Origin: Chromohalobacter beijerinckii
GTDB taxonomy: Bacteria > Pseudomonadota > Gammaproteobacteria > Pseudomonadales > Halomonadaceae
Assembly (NCBI RefSeq): GCF_023061185.1
Contig: NZ_JAKGAK010000007.1
Span: forward strand, 81,536-145,535
Direction: 5' to 3'
DNA: 64,000 nt
Shown here: one piece after another, positions 57,652 to 64,000 of the stretch
How the letters are laid out: every line of letters begins with the position of its first letter
How positions within the stretch are numbered: the first letter of the stretch is position 1
Made by a program: the position numbers and the translations under genes
The notes under the pieces: model-generated
The model's database searches: none
Seen by the model: the letters and a program-made list of their open reading frames with translations, nothing else
What the model was told of the DNA's origin: nothing

Positions 57652-58197
57652 GTGCGCATCTGTATTTATATGGGATCGCGTGAAGGACGCGATGCCGGCT
57701 TTCGTCACGCCGCCGAGACGCTGGGTCGGTGCATCGCGCAACGCGGCTGGGGACTGGTCTACGGTGGTGCCCGCGTCGGCCTGATGGGGGCCGTGGCCGA
57801 TGCCGCACTCCACGAAGGCGGCGAGGTCATTGGCGTCATTCCCCATCATCTGGTCGAGCGCGAGCTGGCGCACGAGGGACTGACGCATCTGCTGCGTGTC
57901 GACGATATGCATGCGCGCAAGTCTGCCATGGCTGAGCACGCCGATGCCTTCATCGCCCTGCCCGGCGGCATCGGCACCCTGGAAGAGTTATTCGAGACGT
58001 GGACCTGGCAATACTTGGGACTTCACGACAAGCCTATCGGTGTACTCGACGTCAGCGGCTTCTATCGCCCATTATTGGAATTCTTGGATCACACCGTCGC
58101 GCAAGGCTTTCTCAATCCCGAGACACGCGCGAGACTCGTCGCCGCCGCTGACCCCGATCACTTGCTCGACCGTTTGATGGCGGCGCAACACGCATAA
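57652..58197 (+). CDS. LOG family protein (TIGR00730 type)
   Basis: A 181-residue Rossmann-fold protein of the lysine-decarboxylase-like/LOG family. The MRK-like MHARKSAM site and the PGGIGTLEE motif (104-112) are the family's nucleotide-monophosphate binding and catalytic elements. LOG proteins release free nucleobase from nucleoside monophosphates (cytokinin activation in plants; nucleotide cleavage in bacteria). The start is GTG 57652 after an AAGGGGG site. Confidence 0.93.
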   Translation: MRICIYMGSREGRDAGFRHAAETLGRCIAQRGWGLVYGGARVGLMGAVADAALHEGGEVIGVIPHHLVERELAHEGLTHLLRVDDMHARKSAMAEHADAFIALPGGIGTLEELFETWTWQYLGLHDKPIGVLDVSGFYRPLLEFLDHTVAQGFLNPETRARLVAAADPDHLLDRLMAAQHA

Positions 58198-58263
58198 CCA
58201 CCTCGTGAGCGCCCGTCTCACGGGCGGCGGACAGCTGATCCCAGTTTCAAGGAGGAAAGGTCG

Positions 58264-59235
58264 ATGTACGCTATCGCCATCAACGATCAGACGCTGATCT
58301 GGCAAGCCCATGACACGCCGCGCGACATTGCCGCTGACGAAGTCCGCATCGATGTCGCCTGGGCAGGGATGAACCGCGCCGACGTGATGCAACGTGCGGG
58401 GCAATACCCGCCTCCGCCCGGCGAAAGCGAGATTCCCGGGCTCGAAGTCAGTGGCACCATCGCCGAGGTGGGCCGCAGCGTGGAGCGCTTCAAGCCCGGC
58501 GACAAAGTCTGCGCGCTGCTGGCCGGTGGCGGTTACGCCGAGCAGGTGGTGGTCGCCGAGGCCCAGGTACTGCCCATTCCCCAAGGCCTCGGCCTGCGTG
58601 ACGCCGCCGCGCTGCCAGAAGTGTTCGCCACCGCATGGCTCAACCTGTATATGGAAGGCGCCGCCAAACGCGACGAACGCATCGTGTTACATGCCGGTGC
58701 CAGTGGCGTAGGCACGGCCGCCATTCAATTGTGCCGTGCCTTCGGCAACCCATGCTTCGTGACCGTCGGCAGCCAGGAAAAGCTGGAGGCCTGTAAGCGG
58801 CTCGGTGCCGATGCCGGCTGGAACCGGCACGAAGGTAGCTTCGTCACGCCGATCAAAGACTGGGGCGGTGCGGACATGATTCTCGACCCAGTGGGCGGCG
58901 ACTATATAGCTCAGGATCTACAGGTGCTCAACCCCGATGGGCGGGTGGTATTGATCGGCTTGATGGGAGGGCGTGACGCCCAGATCGACCTAGGTCATAT
59001 GCTGATGAAGCGCCAGCGTCTCATCGGCTCGACGCTGCGCTCGCGCTCTCCCCGCGCCAAAGGCGCTATTCTCGATGCGCTGCATGCCCATGTTTGGCCC
59101 AAACTGGCCAATGGGGAAATCAAGCCGCTAATCGACAAGGCATGGCCGATTCAGGATGCCGATACCGCGATGCAGCACATGATCGACAATGCCAACACAG
59201 GCAAGGTGCTGTTGAGCGTCAGCGGGGAAGGGTAA
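58264..59235 (+). CDS. Zinc-free NAD(P)H:quinone oxidoreductase (PIG3-like MDR)
   Basis: A 323-residue medium-chain dehydrogenase/reductase without the zinc ligands. The N-terminal GroES-like domain has MNRADVMQRAGQYPPPPG, and the Rossmann domain has HAGASGVGTAAIQLCRAFG. The PPPPG loop is typical of the PIG3/TP53I3 group. It should reduce quinones with NADPH. AAGGAGG just upstream of the ATG is a strong ribosome binding site. Confidence 0.92.
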   Translation: MYAIAINDQTLIWQAHDTPRDIAADEVRIDVAWAGMNRADVMQRAGQYPPPPGESEIPGLEVSGTIAEVGRSVERFKPGDKVCALLAGGGYAEQVVVAEAQVLPIPQGLGLRDAAALPEVFATAWLNLYMEGAAKRDERIVLHAGASGVGTAAIQLCRAFGNPCFVTVGSQEKLEACKRLGADAGWNRHEGSFVTPIKDWGGADMILDPVGGDYIAQDLQVLNPDGRVVLIGLMGGRDAQIDLGHMLMKRQRLIGSTLRSRSPRAKGAILDALHAHVWPKLANGEIKPLIDKAWPIQDADTAMQHMIDNANTGKVLLSVSGEG

Positions 59236-59305
59236 CGACGATCGAAAGCCAACTACCGCGGGGCGGGTGACTGGAAAACGGTCTAGAAGGCTCTACAAAG
59301 GCTTT

Positions 59306-59803
59306 CTAGGCAAGCCCTGCGGCATCACGCGTACGCTGATAAGTCAGTTGCAACAGGCGTGCATCGTCACCGGCTCGGTGGCGCTGAATGCCTCGCTCGC
59401 GGATGATGACCTCTTTCATCGCTCCCCACCGCTCGAGTTGCGATTCATCCAGCAGACGCCGCAATGCCTCGAGGCGAAAGCGCGGCAGCATACCCGCGTG
59501 GTGGAACAATAGCGACAGCCAGGTATTGTCGTATCCCCAGCTATCACTATAGGCGATGCCGTCAGCCGCTAGCTCATCGTTGAGCCATCGCGCGACTTCT
59601 ATGACGGGATAGCCTTCGCGATGCAGCCGGCCACGCGAGATGCCATGCAAAAGTTCGGCCTTGGGATCCCAGTGGGTCCACTCTTCCAACGGTTGAATAA
59701 GGAAGGCACAGGTACTGCCATCAGCCCGCGCGATGCCCACCTCTATCGGATAGCTGCCACGCCCGAAACCGGACGCTTCGATATCGAGCAGTATCGGCAA
59801 CAC
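59306..59803 (-). CDS. DEDDh 3'-5' exonuclease family protein
   Basis: A 165-residue RNase H-like nuclease. LLDIEASGFGRGSYPIEVGI supplies Asp and Glu of motif I, SDSWGYDNTWLSLLF supplies motif II Asp, and HRAGDDARLL supplies the His and Asp of the DEDDh motif III. All four acidic ligands are present, so it may be active. Its substrate is unknown. The start is GTG 59803, the only one that fits the family N-terminus. It is transcribed against its neighbours qor-like and tas. Confidence 0.75.
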   Translation of the reverse strand: MLPILLDIEASGFGRGSYPIEVGIARADGSTCAFLIQPLEEWTHWDPKAELLHGISRGRLHREGYPVIEVARWLNDELAADGIAYSDSWGYDNTWLSLLFHHAGMLPRFRLEALRRLLDESQLERWGAMKEVIIRERGIQRHRAGDDARLLQLTYQRTRDAAGLA

Positions 59804-59934
59804 GTGGCAGCATTCCTCTTCAAAGCGATATCACGAACGTGGCGTGGGCCCATGATGTCCACCGGGGCCACGCCAATCAGACTACGTGAACGGGAAGCAC
59901 GATGCGAGCCCCCACGGCACTACCTCAGTACGTC

Positions 59935-60450
59935 TCAGTGCGTCAGTGACGCGATCGGCTCGCCGGCTTCGCTGCGTTGCGCGCGTTCGGCAAGTGCCGA
60001 CCATTGCGCGGCACGCCGGGAATCGACGGGAAGCCCCAGGTGGGCATGACGGTAGGCCTCGGCCATACGCTCGGCGGCCAGGCCATGGCCAGCTTCGGCG
60101 GCACGCGCATACCATGTCACCGCTTTTTCTTCGCGACGGGCGTACTGCGCACAGCCGAACTCGTAAATGCGCCCCGCTTGGTATTGCGCATGCACATCGC
60201 CCGCGTAGGCGGCCTGAAAGACGTAGCGCGCGCCCTTGGCCTTATCCTGTGGGGAATTGCCACGATGAAACAGCATATGGCCATAGAACGAAAGCGCGGC
60301 GGTGTGGCCGGCTTCGGCACAGCGCTGAAAAAGTCGCATCGTCAAACGATGCTTGCCGGGAGAGCGTGTCATCCAGCGGGCATGTAACAGTTGGGCTGCG
60401 AGACGGTATTCGAGCCGAATCCGCAGTGAGGATACCTGTTGCATAACCAT
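59935..60450 (-). CDS. Sel1-repeat (SLR) protein
   Basis: A 171-residue helical repeat protein. Three Sel1-type units are visible: RCAEAGHTAALSFYGHMLFH, QAAYAGDVHAQYQAGRIYEF and RAAEAGHGLAAERMAEAYRH. Such repeats mediate protein interactions. There is no signal peptide. The start at 60450 is preferred, and an ATG two codons later is possible; the upstream extension has no match. Confidence 0.8.
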   Translation of the reverse strand: MVMQQVSSLRIRLEYRLAAQLLHARWMTRSPGKHRLTMRLFQRCAEAGHTAALSFYGHMLFHRGNSPQDKAKGARYVFQAAYAGDVHAQYQAGRIYEFGCAQYARREEKAVTWYARAAEAGHGLAAERMAEAYRHAHLGLPVDSRRAAQWSALAERAQRSEAGEPIASLTH

Positions 60451-60705
60451 CGACCCTGAAGTCGTCGTGACCGAAAAGGTACGTAAACGATTGCGTCGGC
60501 TCGGGCTCTCCCTGCACGCGCCAACACCCCGGATAAAACCACTGTCACCGTTGCCTGACACACCACTTTAGTGCCCTTATCCCCGGCAACGGGGCGCCAA
60601 GCATACGCCTACCCTCAGACGGACTCAACCCCCGTTTGCCGCGCACTCGAGGCACCGCTACCATGCCGTTTCCATCCCTTTTTCGATACCCGCGTGGAGC
60701 CCCAA

Positions 60706-61737
60706 ATGCAGACACGTCCCCTCGGTCAGACCGGTATTAATGTCACCCGTTTGTGCCTAGGCACTATGACCTTCGGCGAACAGAACACCGAAGCCGATGC
60801 GCATGCGCAACTCGATCGCGCCACTGCCGCAGGCATCAACTTCATCGATACCGCCGAGATGTACCCCGTCCCGCCCAAGGGCGAGACCCAAGGACGCACC
60901 GAGGCCTATATCGGCAGTTGGCTCAAGGCACGCGGCAAACGCGACGACCTGGTCATCGCCACCAAGGCGGCCGGCCCTGGCCTCGAGCATATACGCGGTG
61001 GCCCGCGTCTAACCCCTGAACATTTGCAGCGTGCCGTCGACGCTAGCCTGACCCGCCTCAACACCGACTACATCGATCTTTACCAGCTCCACTGGCCCGA
61101 CCGTAGCGCCAATTTTTTCGGCAAGTTGGGCTATCAGCACGATGCGGACGAAGATGCTACGCCGTTGGCCGAAACGCTCACGGCCCTCAAGGAGCTAGTC
61201 GATGCCGGCAAGATTCGCGCCATCGGGCTATCCAATGAGACGCCGTGGGGCGTGATGCAAAGCCTGCGCCTCGCCGACTCACTAGACGTGCCACGTGTGG
61301 CCAGCGTGCAGAATCCCTATAACCTGCTCAATCGCAGCTTCGAGGTCGGGCTCGCCGAGATCGCCCATCGCGAAGATGTCGGCCTATTGGCTTACTCGCC
61401 CCTGGCCTTCGGCGCACTCACCGGTAAATACCTCGATGGCGCGCGTCCGCCCCAAGGCCGCTTGACCTTGTTCGAGCGCTTCAAGCGCTATACGTCAGAT
61501 CTTGCCGAGGATGCGGTTCGCGCCTACGTCGGGATCGCACGCGAACACGGGCTGGACCCTGCCCAGATGGCCTTGGCCTACGTCAACTCACGCTCGTTTT
61601 TGACCAGCAACATCATCGGTGCAACCACGCTCAAGCAGCTCGACACTAACCTGGCCAGCGAGGACCTGACGCTGGACGATAACGTGCTCGAGGCCATCGA
61701 AAACGTACATCGTCAGCATCCCAACCCCTGCCCCTGA
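60706..61737 (+). CDS. tas: Aldo/keto reductase Tas
   Basis: A 343-residue aldo-keto reductase, about the length of E. coli Tas (346). Motifs: MQTRPLGQTGINVTRLCLGT at the start, catalytic Asp in FIDTAEMYPVPP, DYIDLYQLHWPDRSANFFG and IIGATTLKQLDTNL at the NADPH site. The PVPP and ANFFG insertions are characteristic of Tas. GGAG before ATG 60706 sets the start. A terminator hairpin begins right behind the stop. Confidence 0.93.
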   Translation: MQTRPLGQTGINVTRLCLGTMTFGEQNTEADAHAQLDRATAAGINFIDTAEMYPVPPKGETQGRTEAYIGSWLKARGKRDDLVIATKAAGPGLEHIRGGPRLTPEHLQRAVDASLTRLNTDYIDLYQLHWPDRSANFFGKLGYQHDADEDATPLAETLTALKELVDAGKIRAIGLSNETPWGVMQSLRLADSLDVPRVASVQNPYNLLNRSFEVGLAEIAHREDVGLLAYSPLAFGALTGKYLDGARPPQGRLTLFERFKRYTSDLAEDAVRAYVGIAREHGLDPAQMALAYVNSRSFLTSNIIGATTLKQLDTNLASEDLTLDDNVLEAIENVHRQHPNPCP

Positions 61738-61780
61738 CGATGATGGCGTGCCTATCACCACGATAGGTACGCCATCATCG
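61738..61780. terminator. Hairpin directly after tas
   Basis: A 19-bp stem (61738-61756 with 61762-61780, one G:T) and a five-base loop follow the stop codon directly. It has no T-run. Confidence 0.6.
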
Positions 61781-61847
61781 GACCACCCTGGTGCGCTTGT
61801 TATACTGACGGTAATAAATCTTCCGATCCCGAACGCGAGGACTGCGC

Positions 61848-62636
61848 ATGCTAAGCGTCATTTCACCGGCCAAGACACTGGATTTCGAAACATCTCCGAC
61901 GACTGCGACCTACACCCAACCGGAGTACCTTGAGCAAAGCGCCGAACTGATCGAGATCCTGCGCGATTATTCTCCCCAACGGCTTTCCGAGTTGATGGGC
62001 ATCAGTGACAAGCTGGCAGGACTCAATGCCGCGCGATTTGCCGAATGGGCACCGCCATTCTCTCCAGAGAACGCCAAGCCGGCCGTGCAGGCGTTCCAGG
62101 GCGACGTTTACATGGGGCTGGACGCACCTTCGTTCAGCGAGCGGGATAATCAGGAAGCACAACAGCGCCTGCGCATCCTCTCAGGGCTTTATGGACTACT
62201 ACGCCCTCTCGACCTAATTCAGCCTTATCGTCTGGAGATGGGGACCAAGCTGGCCAATCCGGCGGGCAAGGACCTCTACGCCTTCTGGCGAGAGCGGCTC
62301 ACCCAGGATATTACCCGAGCCGTGGAAGAAAGCGGTTCACCGGTACTGGTCAACCTCGCCTCCAACGAGTACTTCAAAGCCATTGATGCCAAACGCTTGA
62401 CGTGTCGTGTCATCACTCCGGTCTTCAAGGATGAGAAAAACGGTCAATTCAAGATCATCAGCTTTTATGCCAAGAAAGCCCGGGGCTTGATGGCCGCTTG
62501 GATGATTCGTCAGCGTGTCGACGCCCCCGAAGACTTGAAACACTTCGATGTCGGCGGCTATCGCTTCAATAACAGCCTGTCTGACGGCGATACATGGGTT
62601 TTCACACGTAATGAAAGTGAAGCAGCCACTGCCTGA
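61848..62636 (+). CDS. yaaA: Peroxide stress protein YaaA
   Basis: A 262-residue DUF328/UPF0246 protein. [41 protein letters not shown] and [20 protein letters not shown] are near-invariant in the family. In E. coli YaaA limits free iron and DNA damage during peroxide stress. An AGGACT site precedes the ATG. Confidence 0.96.
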   Translation: MLSVISPAKTLDFETSPTTATYTQPEYLEQSAELIEILRDYSPQRLSELMGISDKLAGLNAARFAEWAPPFSPENAKPAVQAFQGDVYMGLDAPSFSERDNQEAQQRLRILSGLYGLLRPLDLIQPYRLEMGTKLANPAGKDLYAFWRERLTQDITRAVEESGSPVLVNLASNEYFKAIDAKRLTCRVITPVFKDEKNGQFKIISFYAKKARGLMAAWMIRQRVDAPEDLKHFDVGGYRFNNSLSDGDTWVFTRNESEAATA

Positions 62637-62753
62637 GCACGTGGATGGCCGGCATTGCGTCGGCGCCTAGCAATACAGATATCTTCAACGTTGAATCCCC
62701 GCTAGAATCGAGAATCCGGTTTCACCCTCTTTCTCATTCTGCGGGAGATGCGC

Positions 62754-63575
62754 ATGCGCAACCTTTTCGTAATGCTCGTGGTCGGCTTGCTTGGCTTTGG
62801 CTTGGCAGTCGACCATGCCGATGCTAGACGGCTCGGCGGTGGCAAGAGCTTTGGCAGTTATTCGCGCTCCGCGGATAGTCCCGCCGCCACGAGTCGCACG
62901 AATGCGGCAACCACTCAACGCCAGCCCAGCGCAGGATTATCGCGTTTCGCCGGCCCCTTTGCCGGCTTGCTCGCTGGAGGGTTGCTGGCCTCGCTGTTCT
63001 TCGGCGGCGCCTTCGACGGCATCCGCTTCCTCGATATCCTGCTGGTAGCGCTTATTGCTTGGTTCGCGTTCCGCTTGTTGAGAGCCCGCCGTATGGTGAC
63101 CAGCGAGGGGCCGCAGCATCAGACACGCCAGCCGCATCAAGAAGCGACTCACAACTCGACGCCTTACTCCACCACTGGCACGTCCATGCCGGGCGACCGC
63201 ACTACACCCGAGTGGTTCGACAAAGAGCGCTTTCTCGGCGGCGCCAAAGAACATTTCATGACCTTGCAACGCGCCTGGGACAATAACGATCTGGCGCAGA
63301 TCCAGGAATACGTCACTCCGGCGCTTTACAACTTGCTACGCGAAGAACGCGCGCAGCAGCCCGCGAACAACCGTACAGAAATCGTACGTCTTTTCGCCGA
63401 GCTGGGAGATGTCAGGGAAATCGGACAACAAGCCGAAGCCAGCGTCCTGTTCCACGGCATTCTCGATGAAAACGGCGAGCAAACCGAATTCAACGAGACT
63501 TGGCATTTGATCCGCGACTTACGTGATGGGGCGCCTTGGTATGTGCAGGGCATTGAGCAGAATCCCAGCGTTTGA
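62754..63575 (+). CDS. Tim44-like domain protein
   Basis: A 273-residue secreted or membrane-bound protein. A hydrophobic N-terminus ending VDHADA is likely a signal peptide, followed by a Gly/Arg/Ser-rich region (RRLGGGKSFGSYSRS) and one or two membrane helices (about 68-105). The C-terminal Tim44-like domain begins near ERFLGGAKEHFMTLQRAW. ATG 62754 is chosen because the ATG two codons earlier lies too near the GGAG site. Bacterial members are of unknown function. Confidence 0.82.
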   Translation: MRNLFVMLVVGLLGFGLAVDHADARRLGGGKSFGSYSRSADSPAATSRTNAATTQRQPSAGLSRFAGPFAGLLAGGLLASLFFGGAFDGIRFLDILLVALIAWFAFRLLRARRMVTSEGPQHQTRQPHQEATHNSTPYSTTGTSMPGDRTTPEWFDKERFLGGAKEHFMTLQRAWDNNDLAQIQEYVTPALYNLLREERAQQPANNRTEIVRLFAELGDVREIGQQAEASVLFHGILDENGEQTEFNETWHLIRDLRDGAPWYVQGIEQNPSV

Positions 63576-63628
63576 TGCCAGTAAACATACGTCACGTTGG
63601 CGGCGCTTTACTCTATAAGAAACATGCA

Positions 63629-63652
63629 AAAGGCCGGGCAAATGCCCGGCCT
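63629..63652. terminator. Terminator between Tim44-like gene and lipoprotein gene
   Basis: AAGGCCGGGC (63629-63638) pairs with GCCCGGCCTT (63643-63652) over a four-base loop. A-rich and T-rich flanks suggest action on both convergent genes. Confidence 0.75.
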
Positions 63653-63682
63653 TCAGGAATACAAAACGATCAACGCAAAGCC

Positions 63683-63883
63683 TTAGTCCTGCGCGTCCTC
63701 GGCTGCATTTTGAATATCCTCGCCCGCTTCTTCCATGCTATCTCCCGCATCGTCCATGGCGTTGTCCACGGACTCTCCAGCCTCTTCTGCCGGCCCCTCA
63801 TCATCACACGCCACGACACCGACTGCCGTCATGCCAATGATCAGTGCCAAGGCCATTTTGCGAAGCCATTCACTACGCAGCAT
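63683..63883 (-). CDS. Small putative lipoprotein, acidic, entericidin-like
   Basis: A 66-residue protein. The signal peptide (MLRSEWLRKMALALIIGMTA) ends in the lipobox-like VVAC, followed by a strongly acidic mature part of about 37 residues with repeated D/E-A-G-x-x spacing (MDDAGDSMEEAGEDIQNAAE). AAGGAG six bases before ATG 63883 selects this start; an ATG upstream at 63919 lacks one. Size and composition recall entericidin-type envelope lipoproteins, but identity is inferred only. Confidence 0.7.
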   Translation of the reverse strand: MLRSEWLRKMALALIIGMTAVGVVACDDEGPAEEAGESVDNAMDDAGDSMEEAGEDIQNAAEDAQD

Positions 63884-64000
63884 ACTATTCTCCTTAATAG
63901 TTACGTACTCCATGTACAACGCTCACTAAAGCATAGGGCACAACAACAGGCAAATAGTACGACGCCATGGCATCCGCATACCCATAAAAAAACCCCAGCC

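Noticed and set aside
63984..64000. AAAAAAACCCCAGCC at the window edge as a terminator
   Set aside because: Only one possible arm is inside the window, so no stem can be shown.

Overview
The window reads as a contiguous chromosomal segment of a moderately halophilic gammaproteobacterium, most likely a member of the Halomonadaceae (Halomonas or Chromohalobacter). The evidence is the high G+C coding sequence, an EctD-type ectoine hydroxylase, PhaB-type acetoacetyl-CoA reductase, and gammaproteobacterial gene blocks (ftsY-ftsE-ftsX-rpoH, rpsP-rimM-trmD-rplS, minC-minD-minE, xerD-dsbC, prfB-lysS, algC-argB). No rRNA, CRISPR array, insertion sequence, integrase or phage gene was found. XerD is the chromosomal housekeeping recombinase.

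Layout. 1-7.2 kb: end of algC, argB, slmA, then rpoH and ftsX-ftsE-ftsY on the minus strand, rsmD and zapB; ftsX carries a one-base frameshift as sequenced. 7.2-13.7 kb, mostly minus strand: rimI-holD-bolA, a DHA2-type MFS exporter, an unknown acidic protein, lysS and prfB (with its programmed +1 frameshift). 13.9-25.5 kb, mostly plus strand: an oppABC(DF) peptide importer, ectD, a minus-strand FadL porin, and a metal-response operon (MerR regulator, CopA-type ATPase, a 25-residue membrane peptide), then a VOC protein. 25.7-32 kb, minus strand: recJ, thrC, hom, dsbC, xerD. In E. coli xerD-dsbC-recJ-prfB-lysS is one cluster, so the 12-kb opp-ectD-fadL-cop block appears to split it.

32-36 kb: rpsP-rimM-trmD-rplS and ffh. 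36-46 kb: ypjD and a CNNM/CorC-type protein, a TetR regulator coupled to an LplT-PlsC fusion, a SRAP-family protein that has lost its catalytic residues, a pitrilysin-type protease and sbcB. 46-54 kb: minCDE, a DUF349 protein, phaB, an initiator tRNA-Met, a DUF3750 protein and a CnoX-like thioredoxin-TPR protein. 54-64 kb: small metabolic and unknown genes (PatB-type lyase, thioesterase, YbaK, DUF501, LOG protein, quinone oxidoreductase, DEDDh exonuclease, Sel1-repeat protein, Tas, YaaA, Tim44-like protein, a small lipoprotein).

The content is largely core metabolism, division, translation and envelope functions. The points that deserve a second look are the catalytically empty SRAP protein next to a secreted protease, the 25-residue peptide behind copA, the U1:U72 initiator tRNA, the structured intergenic repeats with compensatory stem changes near the split operon, the extended HolD, the Gly/Met-repeat tail of Ffh, and the ftsX frameshift. 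No clearly new multigene defence or mobile system was seen. All family calls were made by eye from protein sequence, without database searches.
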